NCBI GenBank assembly: GCA_023079485.1
Contig: CM041091.1
Span: 34,963,093 to 35,027,092, forward strand
Source of the DNA: Archilochus colubris
Lineage: Eukaryota; Chordata; Aves; Apodiformes; Trochilidae
Reading direction: 5' to 3'
DNA: 64,000 bases
In this document: in pieces, positions 14,276-26,832 of the stretch
Layout: each line of letters begins with the position of its first letter
Position numbering within the stretch: position 1 is the first letter of the stretch
Notes under the pieces: model-generated
What the model was told of the DNA's origin: nothing
Databases searched by the model: none
What the model saw: the letters and a program-made list of their open reading frames with translations, nothing else
Made by a program: the position numbers and the translations under genes

Positions 14276-17200
14276 GGCTCCAGCATCCTCCTGGGCTGCA
14301 GTCAGAGACTCTGCGTGCCCACCCTGCCTGGGGTGGATGTGGATGAGGGTTTAAGTCATTGTTCTCTGCAATATGCTTTTACATAATTAAAGACTGCTCA
14401 TGTCTCTCCTCGGGGTTCTTGTCTCTGGCCTGAGCAATGCTGGAGCTTGCTTTTTCTCCTCATTAGCATGTACAAGCCTTTTCCTGGGAACTGTCTAGAA
14501 TAATCCTACTCTCCTGCATCACTGCCTGGGTTATTAAGGGAAGTGTGAAAAGGAGAATTATTCTCGTAGTATTCCACAGATTCTTGCAGGGTTAAGCCCT
14601 CCCCTGGGGTAAATGGTCTTAGGAGATGCAGAGTAAATACTACGAGGATTAGTCTCAAAAATGCTTCTCAACTTTGAAAACTAACATTAGTCCAAATCAG
14701 TCACAACCACGCTTGGCTTGGTTAAGTCTCTGGGTTTAAACAAATGCTTTCTCATAGGAAATGATTTCTAGGAACATGTTTTTGTCAAAATGTTCCTTTC
14801 TTATGAGATGAATGAGCTTAAAAAATTGAATAAATGGACTTTGTGCCTCTTTAGTACAAGATTATATTGTGGGGCTGATAGGGACCCGGGAGTCTGGACC
14901 CTATGAAACATTCAGGTAGGGGACCAGTTTCCTTCCTGTGCAGTCAGCATTCCAGTTAATCCTGGCTTCTCTCATTAGACAGACTGAACTAAATAAAAGG
15001 GCAAACTCACCCCTACAAACACCCTGAAGGAAGGAAGCACTGAACCCAGTTCCACTGGGGAGGTAATTTCTTCTAATTAGCTGAAATTTTGCATTTCTGC
15101 TGGTTTTTCCAAGCAGACTGACATCCTGTCATGCTTTTCCTTTGGGGCCATTTGAGGCACAGTGTCAGGGGTCTGAGACCCAGGGCTTCACAGGAGGTGT
15201 GAGAGGGTATCAGTACAGAAAAGGATTCTCCTGACTCCTTCCCAGCAGGAATAAGCACCACGTTATCCTGGTTCACAGATCACAGCTGCTTTCCATCTCT
15301 GGGGTGTTTTGGCTTCTCCACTGTAAGCACCTGCCCAGGACCTTCCCCTCTGCCACCTCACAAGACCCTGATATGCACGGGTCATGAACACACAGCTGCA
15401 GAATCCTATGCCCTTCAAATCCTTCTCAAGGTTGACATTTCTTCTGCTTTTTCACAAGATGGGCCTGAAATAGAAAAGCACAAAGGCACGAACAGTGAAA
15501 GAACAGAGGGGTTTTAAGCAGACATTCCCTGGACACCCAGAGGGATGCTCCAGCAGGACACCTGGGCTGCAGCCCCTTGACCCCAACTCACAGCTCACAC
15601 CCAGCGGGTCCAGAGAAAAACCCTCACAAGTTCACACTGTCACACCACAGAGAATTCCCCTCCCAGCTGCAGACCCAGCAGCCGCTCAACCCCCGGGTGC
15701 TGGACCAAAAGCTCAAGACATAAAAATTCAGCTTCTGCTCTGAGATGTAAATGATAGATGAAGCTTTTCTGCTCTGATAAAACTACACGTTTTCAAATAT
15801 GTAATAGCACTTCTTCAGGCCTGCTCACATTGCACATCTTCTGGATTTCCAGTTATGCTATTTAATTATTTTTGCTAGTCCTTGGGTTTAAGTTTGCAAT
15901 TTTCCTCCAAACAAGTGGTGTAAGAGGCCTGATTATATGATTTAACAGCAATGCTCAAGCTGACACCACCATTAGAGCTGGGTGTGAAAGTCTGCACTGT
16001 AACAGCCACTGAAGTTCTGGTGCACTCCATCTCATAAACTGCTTCCTCACATTGTCCCACAAGTGAAAATGAGATCCATTTCCCTTCTCCCCAGGAGCTG
16101 GGAACACATTATGACACGTTGGTAATGGCACTGCAGTCGGTGGCAGAAAATGACTCACAGGAACCCGCTGCACACCAGAGCCCAAAAGTCTCACATCCCA
16201 TGGGCAGAGAGGCCCCAGCTCCATCTGCTGCACCGGGCTCAAACTGGCCACAAAGTTGGGGACCCAGCAGCCAAGAGGGACCCAAGGGGACCCCTTTGCT
16301 TGTCCATGTGAACACCCACCCCATCTCTGACACAGGCAGCAGTCTGACCTGCAGTGCTCTGCCTGGGGGCTGCAGTGCACAGGGTTTGTTGGCAGCAGCT
16401 CCACACAGCTTTGCCTGAGCTTTCCCTTACCACTCACCTCTCATGTCACAAAACCTCTAAGGGTCTCAAATCCAGGGGTGGCTGGGGCCATTCCTGGTGG
16501 CTGGAGTCCCTGCCAGCTCCAAGCCCCCCAGCAGCCCAGCTCATTGCTGGCCACCTGGGCTCCCACGATGCCCCCAGAGCTGAAAGCCCAAATTCAGCAC
16601 AGGATGCTGGGGGTGAAAAGCAGAGGTAGTTAATAATGTGACAGCAAATCTGCCATAGTCTATCCCACAGACCACCACCTGCTGGATTGTCTCAGAATCA
16701 GTGTAAGTGGGGTCCCCGGCCAGGGGTATGAGCTGGGGGTGGATCAGAGCCCAGATTTCCTCCCGATGAGCATCATTACAAGCAGGGAGCAGGCTTGGCC
16801 AGCAGCACTGGGAAAGAAACCAGTCCCCAGGAGGTGAAGGGGCCAGAGGTGAGTCAGGTACCACCCCACACAGCAGGACTCAGGTAAGGGAAAGTCTGTG
16901 TCCACAGGAACACCTCCTGTGAGGCTGCTGGGACACCAGGGCAGGCTTCCCAAGCTCTGTCCCTGGGGATCCACAGCCCCCTGGAAATATCCCTGAGGAA
17001 CCTACCCTGCCAGCCCCTGCCAGCCTGGGGCTCTGGGACTTCTCCCTTTTGGCCACTGGGTGACATCAACTGATGCTTGGTCTGACCTGGCCAAGGGTCC
17101 CCAGTTTGAGACAAATGTTCCAAATGCTGCAATTTTGGTATTCTGGAAGAGGAGAAACAAAATCACAGAGAGCTTGGGATGGAGGAAACATTCACATTTT

Positions 17201-17827
17201 AATTAACCAGGAAAATAGGGCATCTGCACTCCCACTGACACCCCTGTTTCAGATCCCTTATCAGCCACAGTTAGTCAGCTATTTTTACCATCAGGATGCA
17301 CAAGCAGCACTGGAGGTGCAAAGTGGATGAGGAGGGACGTGTAATTTATACAGAAAAACAAGAAAAAGATTTAAAAAAACAAAGCGAGGGCTCAAAGCAA
17401 GGAGCAAAATCCCCCCTGTTCGCCTCGCAATCACCACAATCACAAACTTCCCACCGTGGGACAGAGGTCTCTGCACCTTCTGTAATAAACAGAGGATGGG
17501 GAGAGAGAAAGATGGAGCTGTCATCTGTGCTGCAGGGCTGAGCAGGGGCTGCAGGGAGGAGCAGGCTCTGCACTCCCGAGTCAAGTCAGAGCCTGGCAGG
17601 GAGAGGAGACGTGGGCTTTGCTTAGCCTGGAAACAGAGCAGGCAGGGAGGGATGAACCCAAAGGCTTTTTTTTTTTTTTTTCCTTGGTTTCTTTTGTTAA
17701 GTTGGTGGAAGAGGTGACAAAAATATTTATGTGATGCTAAAAAGAGGAGGCTGGCAAGCTGGTCCTGACTAAGAGCAGGTGTGGAGGAGGCAATGGCACA
17801 GCCCTGCCTGCCCCCGGGGCTGTCCCC
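14276..17827. other. Intergenic DNA, no gene recognised
   Basis: Single-copy sequence. A compositionally distinct AT-rich stretch at about 14.5-14.87 kb might be a conserved element. The remainder is ordinary, with short GC-rich patches and no coding or RNA gene recognised. Confidence 0.7.
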
Positions 17828-17946
17828 AGCCCTGCTCCCTGAGGATGGGGCTGAGCCCTGATCCCTGAGGATGATGCTGAGCCCTGCTCCCTGAGGATGG
17901 GGATGAGCCCTGCTCCCTGAGGATGGGGCTGAGCCCTGCTCCATCC
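17828..17946. repeat. 26-bp minisatellite, about 4.6 copies
   Basis: Four full 26-bp units starting AGCCCTGCTCCCTGAGGATG, each differing at 0-4 positions, plus a partial fifth unit. 26 is not a multiple of 3, so reading frames rotate through the array, and the frames seen across it are not protein-like. Confidence 0.95.
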
Positions 17947-20900
17947 CACAGCCATGCTGGACCCCTCTGGTGAGGGCATAGGGGGAAGCAGCCTCTAGCA
18001 GGGAGGTGACAGGGAACATCCCCTGGCAGAAGATGGGCTTGGGCAGAGAGCATGCCCTGGGTGATGGACCTGCAGCACCTCTGCAGCAATGCAAATCCTC
18101 CCATTTCACCTCAAAACCCCACCTGTTTCTGACTGCACTGTGTGGACAGGTGACACCCCACCATCCAAGCTGTCACCCCCAGGTGTCCTGCAAACACTGA
18201 TCAACCAGAGGGGAGTCCCTGGGTCTGGGCTGGATCAGCACCACTGGGCACTGTCTCTTATCTGGGTCAGATCGCTCCTCTTTCAAACTTCATTTGCTCT
18301 CTCTCTGTGCCCAAACTGTACCACAATTCAAATTAACAACTGAGCTGAGGAGCTCAGCTACGTACAGCAGACACAGCACTCTCACCCCTGTCTATTTCCA
18401 TGTATTCTGCCTGGCAGCAGCTATTCCTCTGCAAGTTTCCTGAGGCTTTCTCAGTAGATCACAGGAAAACTCCACAACCCCTCAGAAACTACAATTACTA
18501 ATTTTGTGCTTAATCTATTACTCACTTCTTGGGTCTCATTCCCAATACTAAAATACTAAACATGAAAGACTCGTAGCTGAAATTGATTTTTTTAAGTTAT
18601 AAATTACACAAAACATGGTTTTTAATTGGATGTGCAAGAGAACACTTGCAACAACAACTGAAATAAATAGTGTTTAAAAATAACTTTCCTATACAGAGTG
18701 ATTCCTTTGAAGCAAACGGTCTGAATGTAATAACATGAACTTAGCATTTATATATTTATTTCTTTATTTCTATCACTTTCTGATGTGGAAAAAGGTATAA
18801 CTTTTCTCTGCATTTATAAAATACAGGGAGAGAGAGGTCAGATGACCTGCTCTGTACCACACCAAGTCCAGCCCAGCTGAGAGCTGAGCACAAGTGCCTT
18901 TTTCCCACCTTCCTTCTCCCACCATTGGGCTCTGGCTACAGAAATGGCAACCCTGGCTCTGCCAGGAGAGGGCTGTGACCAAAGGGATGAAACCATCCTC
19001 TGGCTCCTGATGGGAACACCCAGGTTTCAGACATCACCTTGCAGGAGGTCAGAGCAAAGGCTAGAAGGGAATCTGGAAAGGAAATCAGCAGATGCCACGG
19101 AGCAAACACGTCTTTTCACAACTAAAACAATTTACAATTGTTAGTTAACCATTAAAACCATCAATCTTAAAGATCTCTGGGGCTGAGTGCAATCAATATT
19201 TATTTAATTACACTGAGCAGGGTCAGGAGTCTCAGTGCACCAGCGTGTTTGAGGAATTATCTTAGGAAGAAGAGATGGTAAATAGCAATCACCTTGAAAC
19301 CAGGTTCTGAAAGGCCATCTGTGTGATGGGGCATGGCAAAGGTGCAGGGCAGAGTGATAACTGCAGCTGGCTCTGGGTTTGGGGAAGAAAGAGAGAAAAA
19401 GATGTGAAAATAGAGAAAGGCAGAAAGCAAGCAAGGAGGAAAAAAGGAAGAAAGAATAAAGAGACTCAGAAGAGAAGCTCAGCTTCTAGGCTTATGCTCA
19501 CCATCTCCAGCAGCCCTGAGCTCTCCCTACCCACCCCTGGGGGAGCTTTGGCTTTCAGCCACTCCTCAGCTCTGCTCCTTTATTCCTCAGATCTGTTACA
19601 CATGGCAGAAAAAAACTTTTTTTCTCTGCTTTCTGAGTTTTAGCTAGTCCCCTTTAATTCTGAACATTTCTTTACCCTTTTGTTCAAAACTACCTTTTGA
19701 AAAAATTAAAAAAAAAAACAACAAAACAAAAAACAAACCCACACATGTAGGAGAAAAATCTACCTAGACATAGTTGATACATCACGTACAGAGATACTTG
19801 TGAGTGCTCAGCATCTCTGAGAATCATGCAGAGATTTGACATTTTCTTCTAAATCCAAACACACAGAAAAAGCCCTGGGAGGAAGTGATCCAGCACCCTT
19901 TGAAGTCCAAAGAAGACTCCCTGATTTCAGTGAAGCTGGCTCCAGCTCCATGTGTGCATATTTCTGTTTCCATCAGTCCTGTAAACTCCATCTGGTGCCC
20001 AGTCCCTGGGGGAGGTGCCCTCTTTGCCTTCTCAGTGCCCCCTTTGCTCTCCCTGCTGTGGTTTGTGCTCCCCCAGCTCAGAGGGTTTCACAGCACGGTG
20101 CTCAGCTCCACCTCCTGTGGTGTGACTGGCATCAAACTTTGCTTTAATTAAAAAAACCAAAACAGCACATTATTACATCACAACCTCTTTACCCTAAAAA
20201 ACAGAATTCTGCTTCTGGGAGGCCATACAATTCAGAGCTCCTGGAAGTCCACCAGGAGCTTCCTCCCCATGTTCCCATCGTGTCTCCCCCAGCCCCTCCG
20301 CCCCTGTCTCTGTACAGTGATGTTTACACATCCCCACGGAACAGAACATAATATTAAGGTCAGTAGCTGCTAAGAATGGTGATAGTGCTGGGGATGCACT
20401 AAACAAACCCACTACATCAAGCAAAAGGATGCTGCAAATTGCTCATATTTAACTCCTCATTCCTTTCAGATTACTGAAGCATGCTGAATGAGTGCTGTTA
20501 TAATCTAATGCCTGCTGTAAGACACAGGATTTTACTTTGGCTCTAACAAAAACAACAACATTAAAAAGATTTTTTTTTTCCTTTTCAAAATGCTGGAAAT
20601 TTTATCCTGAAATGAAAGACTGACTTTTCCAGAGAATGCAATAATGCACATTAGTGCAAAATCATATATTAAATAAGCTACCAGCGGTCTCCTTCCAGTA
20701 AGCTTTTCAAGACATGCTGGCAGTGGTGAATGCAAGCAACCACTCTGTGCTCATTAGAATTTCAGACCAAGGCCACCAAACAGAACCTCATTCAGCACCA
20801 GATCCCCTCCACATCCATCCCTGGGGGACACAAGGTTGGGTTTCCCCTGTTTGGTGAAATACAGCGACCAGACCCAACAGCCAGGAATTAGCCCGGGGCA

Positions 20901-23900
20901 GACAGGCATGGCAAGGCTCCAAAGTCTGAAGAACAGCAAAAAAGAAGTCATCTTGGTGGAACTGCACTTACATTTGTGAAAGCTGTAGACTAAAACCACA
21001 CACACACACAAAAAAACCAAACCACAAAACCACCTTGCAAGCAATTGTCTGCATGGGTTGGTGCTGGCTAAGATTGATGACAATGATAACGATGATGAAT
21101 TGATGCTGTAATTATGGATATATGAAGTTTTATGAGGAGACAACAAATGTGTCACTATTTATACACAGCAGAAAGAGCACTACAATACTCCTTCAAATTG
21201 TCTGCAGCTTCAGAATGAGTCATTAATGCAGCTCTGCCTTTTGAAAATGTTTTGCCCAATGTGAGTGCTTTTGCACCTGAAGACCATCTAGAATTCCATG
21301 CTGAAATAAGGCTTAAAGAGCCAAATGTTATGAGAAGTATTTAAGCCCTTTCCCTTGTTTGGTAGAAGCCATTCTCACAGAAAAAAGATAATAATTTTTA
21401 TTCTGCAAAACTTTTAACTAGCGTTCTGCAAGACCTGTGCATGTTGAGGCTGTGAAGCTGAACAAAAACACAAATGTGAATAGATTTGTTTTTGACTTGC
21501 TAAATATGGACACAATTGAGAGAGAAATTGCAATGTTTGCTGATATGGGAGCTGGAAACACAGTTTACATACAAACAAATTCTGGATGCTGTCAGGCAAT
21601 GCTAAAGCAAGTGTTTAATCAGCCCTGGAATTTGGAAAGCCTGTCAGCATGAGCACCAGCAGAGATCTGATGTCCCTAGCACACCCCAAATGCCACCAAA
21701 ATCTGGACATGTCCAGCCTGCCTCTGGCTTCCCTCCAGTTACAGAAAAAAGTTTTCAAACACCTCCTGGGAGGACAGCTCAGGATGTCATCCAGCACCAC
21801 ACCAAGTGGGCTGCTTCTGCTCTGGTGGGTTTTCTTGATGTTTAGTGGTAATATGGACCACAAATTCATTTATCATTCCAGACAGCAAGATGTGTGAGGG
21901 AGCAGAGGGCACTCAGTAAGGATGAGCTCTCCTTGCCTTTCAGGCAGCCAGAAGCTCCCATGTTTGTCACTGCACACACAGCTCCACTGGAGCTCTCCTC
22001 ACTGGTTCTATCACACTGGCTTGGATCTGGTTGGCAGCCACAGCTCACCCCACCATCAGCCAACGTGTCAGCAGGGATGAGCAAACAAGTGCAAGGCAGG
22101 CTGTGTGCATCCCCCCAGCCAGGTGCCTGGAGCAGTGACCTGGGGGATGGAGGCCAAGTGCCCAGGGCAGGTCCCACAGAGCCTGTGCTGGCAGGATGGG
22201 CACAGCAGCACCCAGGGACACCAGGCTGAGAGCAACCCAGGTTCCTCAGCCAGCTGGACACCAGCAAGGCTTGGATCCAGCACAGATTCTCCGAGTTAAG
22301 AGTGAGATGTGTTTTCTTCTGTTTATCACAGGGGCTGATGTATTTCTGCTCAACAAAGCAGCTCCTGGAAAGCACTATTGTTTGTCTTACCATTTATCAG
22401 GAGCCAGCAGTTTAATGTTGTGGTAGAAGGCACAAGTGAGTATCTCTTCACTGATGAAGGAAAATAAGCTTAGTGCTAAGGCAAATAGAAAATATTGATC
22501 TATTTTCAGGTACTGCAGCTGAAAATCTTTTGTAAAATGTATCTTCTCCTACCCCTACTGATCAGCATCCTTTGTGTTTCACCACCTAATTCTCTGTAGT
22601 GGAAAGTTTAACCTTGAACACAGAGAGAGGGGGGAAAAAAAGAAATAAAAAAAAAGAAATAAAAAACATTCATGAGCACTAATAAACTCGGCACTATGAA
22701 GCATCCATTGTCCCACCAAGACACAGCTGGGGTGAACACCTCCTGTCTCCAGGATGCTGGGACCCCAGCACAGAACACCCTGGGGCAGTGGGACCCAGCT
22801 GAGATCACACATTAAATACCTTGCTCTTGTGCATTTGCTGCTACTTGGGGAAGTCCTGAAGCAGAATAGCAATAAGTAGAAAAAATGCTCTATTATGTAA
22901 AACCAGCAGCTTCACAAGTGTGCTTCTCTGGGCTCCAATTAGCCCATGTCCCCAGCTCTTTCCCTGTCCTTCATCACCAGTCAGCAACATCAGCCCATCA
23001 ATTCTGACATAGAACAGCAGCTGCAGGACAGACCTGGCAGGGGATGTGCAGAGCCCTGTGCAGCACACACAGAACAGTCACCAAAACAGCCCCAAAGGAG
23101 CACAGACAGCCTGTATGGATGCAGCTCCTGCTTGGGCAACCCTCACTCAGTGTCCCGAAGCAGGCAACCAGCTCCAGCTCAAAGCAACCCTTGAAAAGCT
23201 TCCTGTTTATTACAGAGCTGGGGATGGGATGGGCTTTTCCAGGACAGATTGTTTGTATCTCCACTCTGCTTTTATTAAGAGCAGGCCTGGGCCATAATAC
23301 TATTTTTCATACCCTCATACCACTGATGGCACATCCATCATTCTTCATAATTGCATCTAACAAATATTGATTTTGTCTCTGAAAGAGTAAACAGAAATAT
23401 TAAAAGTGCTTCTGCAGATGGCAAAAGCACTGGTGGAAAGTATATTTAAACAGAGAGAGGAGGATGAAGCCTGCCTGTTGTGATGGAGCATATGGCTGCA
23501 GAAAACCATGGCATAATTGCCTCCAAACACCTCCCCGAACCCTCCCTGGATCGGAGGAAACAACTGAACAGCCTCAGGAAACTCTGTGGGCTGGGTGAGC
23601 ACCCTGTGGTGCCAGCTGTGCAGCACAGGAGGTGGGTGCTGAGCCCTCGGCACCTGCTGGATCCCCACTGCAAACAACATTTACTCGAAATGAGAGAGGT
23701 TTCCAGAAGTGTTCTGAGCTCCGGAACCCGAGCAGCCGGAGCTGTTGCAAGAGGAAGAGCTGCTGCCAGCCAACCATCAACCCCTGAAAAGCTTTTTAAT
23801 AAATAAACCCAGAAAGCTCTCCATGCACTAAACCAAAATCGGGTGGTTTCTGGCAAAATGTCCAACTTCAACACTCAGGAAGGAAACAAAAAATAACAAT

Positions 23901-24972
23901 AAAAATAAGTCTGTTAAATGTAATAATCTTTCCAGTAAAGGAGAGAAAATATAATTATCTGGAAAATGTCAAAGTCTGTGTGGACAACAACAGTCTTTGC
24001 CTGGTATGTTTCCCTGGGTAAATTAACTTCACTAAGTGCAAGATACCAAATATCTCCACTCACTTTCCTCTCCTGAAGGCTCTCACAAGAACTGGATCCT
24101 GAGGAGGATCAGGAATGACAGCTGCAAACACCCAGATTTTGACCAAAGCAGCAGATCAAACCCAGAAGCAGTTCCCTGAGTTTCTATCCCTATTATCTGC
24201 AGGATTCATCACATTTAAGAGCCTTTAGTCCCTTGAGACCTCTAGTGACACATTTGCAAGAGACACTTGTACAGAAGGAGTATCATCCTGAGCTCTTGTC
24301 CAGGTTAAAATGTGCATTGGTCAAGCACCCAGAAGAACATCAATAGCAATGACTTTCTGGTCTGTGTGTCTGTACACACATTAAGCAGTTACACAGCCAC
24401 ATTCATCACTGACCAGAGTAATTAGCTGTATGTCTGCCACTCACTGTAGCCAATACAATAACTGGAACAGATCCACAGACAGCACCTCAAGCCCATCCTC
24501 CCGATGGGAAGCACCAGCAATCCCACTGCCCCTGCTCAGGTGCTGCACACCCAGAACTCAGCATTTCAGCTGCAGCACAGGGAACTCTGCTCTTCCCAGC
24601 AGCCTTACAACAGCCACAAGAAATGTCTGAGCAGAGTCTGCAGCATGCTGCTCCAGAGCCAGCAGAACCCTCATTAGCTGAAGAACAGCCCCCCAGAGCA
24701 ACACCTTTCCTTCCAACCCCTGCCCGAGCTCTGCAGTAACTGCACTGGAAACAAACACAGAAAAGAGCATCAGAGGACAGCAAACAAGCCAGAAAGGAAA
24801 AATAAGACCCCAAGCCTTTCTGAGAGATTCCTTTTTTCTGCAGTCTGACAGCACACTAAAGCACCAGGAGCACCTGTGACCCCATCAGTGCTGTTCTCAG
24901 GGCACCAGGACTTGACAAGTTAAGATTGTATGCAACAGAGAAGAAGCACACAGCTGCAGGTCCCCATGTTAC
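17947..24972. other. Intergenic DNA, no gene recognised
   Basis: No coding exon, RNA gene or complete transposon recognised. It contains a short CA run near 21.0 kb and a purine tract at 22.62-22.67 kb. Confidence 0.7.
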
Positions 24973-25354
<382 letters not shown>

Positions 25355-26813
25355 TGGGAAAATCTAATTGCTCAGTTTTATTTTCAGATCCAACTCAGAG
25401 TCAGACCAGTCACCAGTCAGTTCTGGGGTGCAGGTACACCAGACCCTTTCTTGGCTGCAGGTGCAGCTCTCCCTGCAAGCTCTCTTGGGGTGCAGATCCC
25501 TCCAAAAACTCTGGAAGAGTTTTAGCATATCAGAATCTGCACATACTAGAACTGGTATTTTTTCCCAGTTAGGTTTTACACCTTAAAGACAATACTAACA
25601 TCATGTGTCACTCTGGGTTTTGTTAATTCAACACCAGTACTGCTCTATGACCTTAAGTGATAAAGAAGAGCTGAAGTGGTAACCTCAGTCTTAAAATCGT
25701 AGATGGGCATGAACCTGGTTTGCATGTTTTGCTGATTGGTTGTTTTGCTGATTTGGATGTTTTTCTGCACTAAGAAAAGCCAGGTGTGAATTCATGCATT
25801 TTTCTGTCTGGAATGTAGGGTACAAAGTATCAGACCCAGCCTCTCCCTCTCTGCTCTGGTTTGCCTTGAGCATTTCCTCTCCTGCTCAGCTTCTGTCTCT
25901 CTCCTCCTGTACTACAGACTGAAGGACCAGAAGAAAACAGCCACAGCAGCAGAAAGCCAGGTCCTTATCTGCTTCGACAGAGGCAGATGAGAACAGTTGC
26001 TAGTACTAATACGTTAAACTGGAAGAAAAAAAAAAACTGGTTTAAAAATCTACATTAAAGCTTTTACCCAATTAATATTTCATTAGAGATGCATGGGAAA
26101 GATTCATCACCCCCTGATCGTTTCATTCTGAAAAGTTAAAACCAGTTTGTTGAGGTTTAAATTCTTACTTTTTAATAAGAAATCTTTGTAAGTTTCTAAT
26201 TAAAAAAATAATTTAGGGAAATGTTTTTTTTCCTCGATTGGCTTGTTCTTATTATTGCTTTTTGCAGCATAATGAACAAATATTAAAAACATTCTGGCTT
26301 CCTGGCAGTGTCTCTAACTGGAGCAGAGCTTTCTTAATGGCAATCTACCCCATATCATCAAGCAGTTAACAAATTGAAAACTGCCTTTGTTCTTTTATTA
26401 AAAATCTAACACACATTTCTGATATTGAAGTTGGATGGGGGGGGGTCGGCACCATCCACGTTACTGGGTGGCCATGGGTCTGCATCTGCTGAGCGACTTC
26501 TGCAGTCAGATCCAGCAGTGGATTTCCCCAGGAGCATCTCCACCCCAGCAAAGCCCCAGGCACCCAGGTGCTGGCCAGACAAACGGGAGGTGCTCACAGC
26601 ACATTGATTCCTGCAGTCAATACTTAGTGCTGAAGGGTCAATCACCAGCACACAGCCTGTCTCTGTTAAGAATAAGCCCAATGCTAAACTCATCATTTAG
26701 TTTCTCCCGGAGAAACGAGTCCTTTGTATCTCTGCAGATCAGACACCTCCCATTCAATAGTTAATTAGGGGAGCGAGTACCCAATTTAGTGCAGCCAGCT
26801 CGGGAGAAAAACA

Positions 26814-26832
26814 CTAAACTGATGCAGTTTAG
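26814..26832. repeat. 8-bp perfect hairpin in a CpG-containing patch
   Basis: CTAAACTG at 26814-26821 and CAGTTTAG at 26825-26832, separated by ATG. About 115 bp to the left is a second short palindrome, TTTCTCCCGGAGAAA (7-bp arms). Confidence 0.8.

Noticed and set aside
17291..18109. 272-codon - strand frame through the minisatellite
   Set aside because: Repeat-derived Ser/Gly/Pro segments, no recognisable domain, no splice or promoter context.
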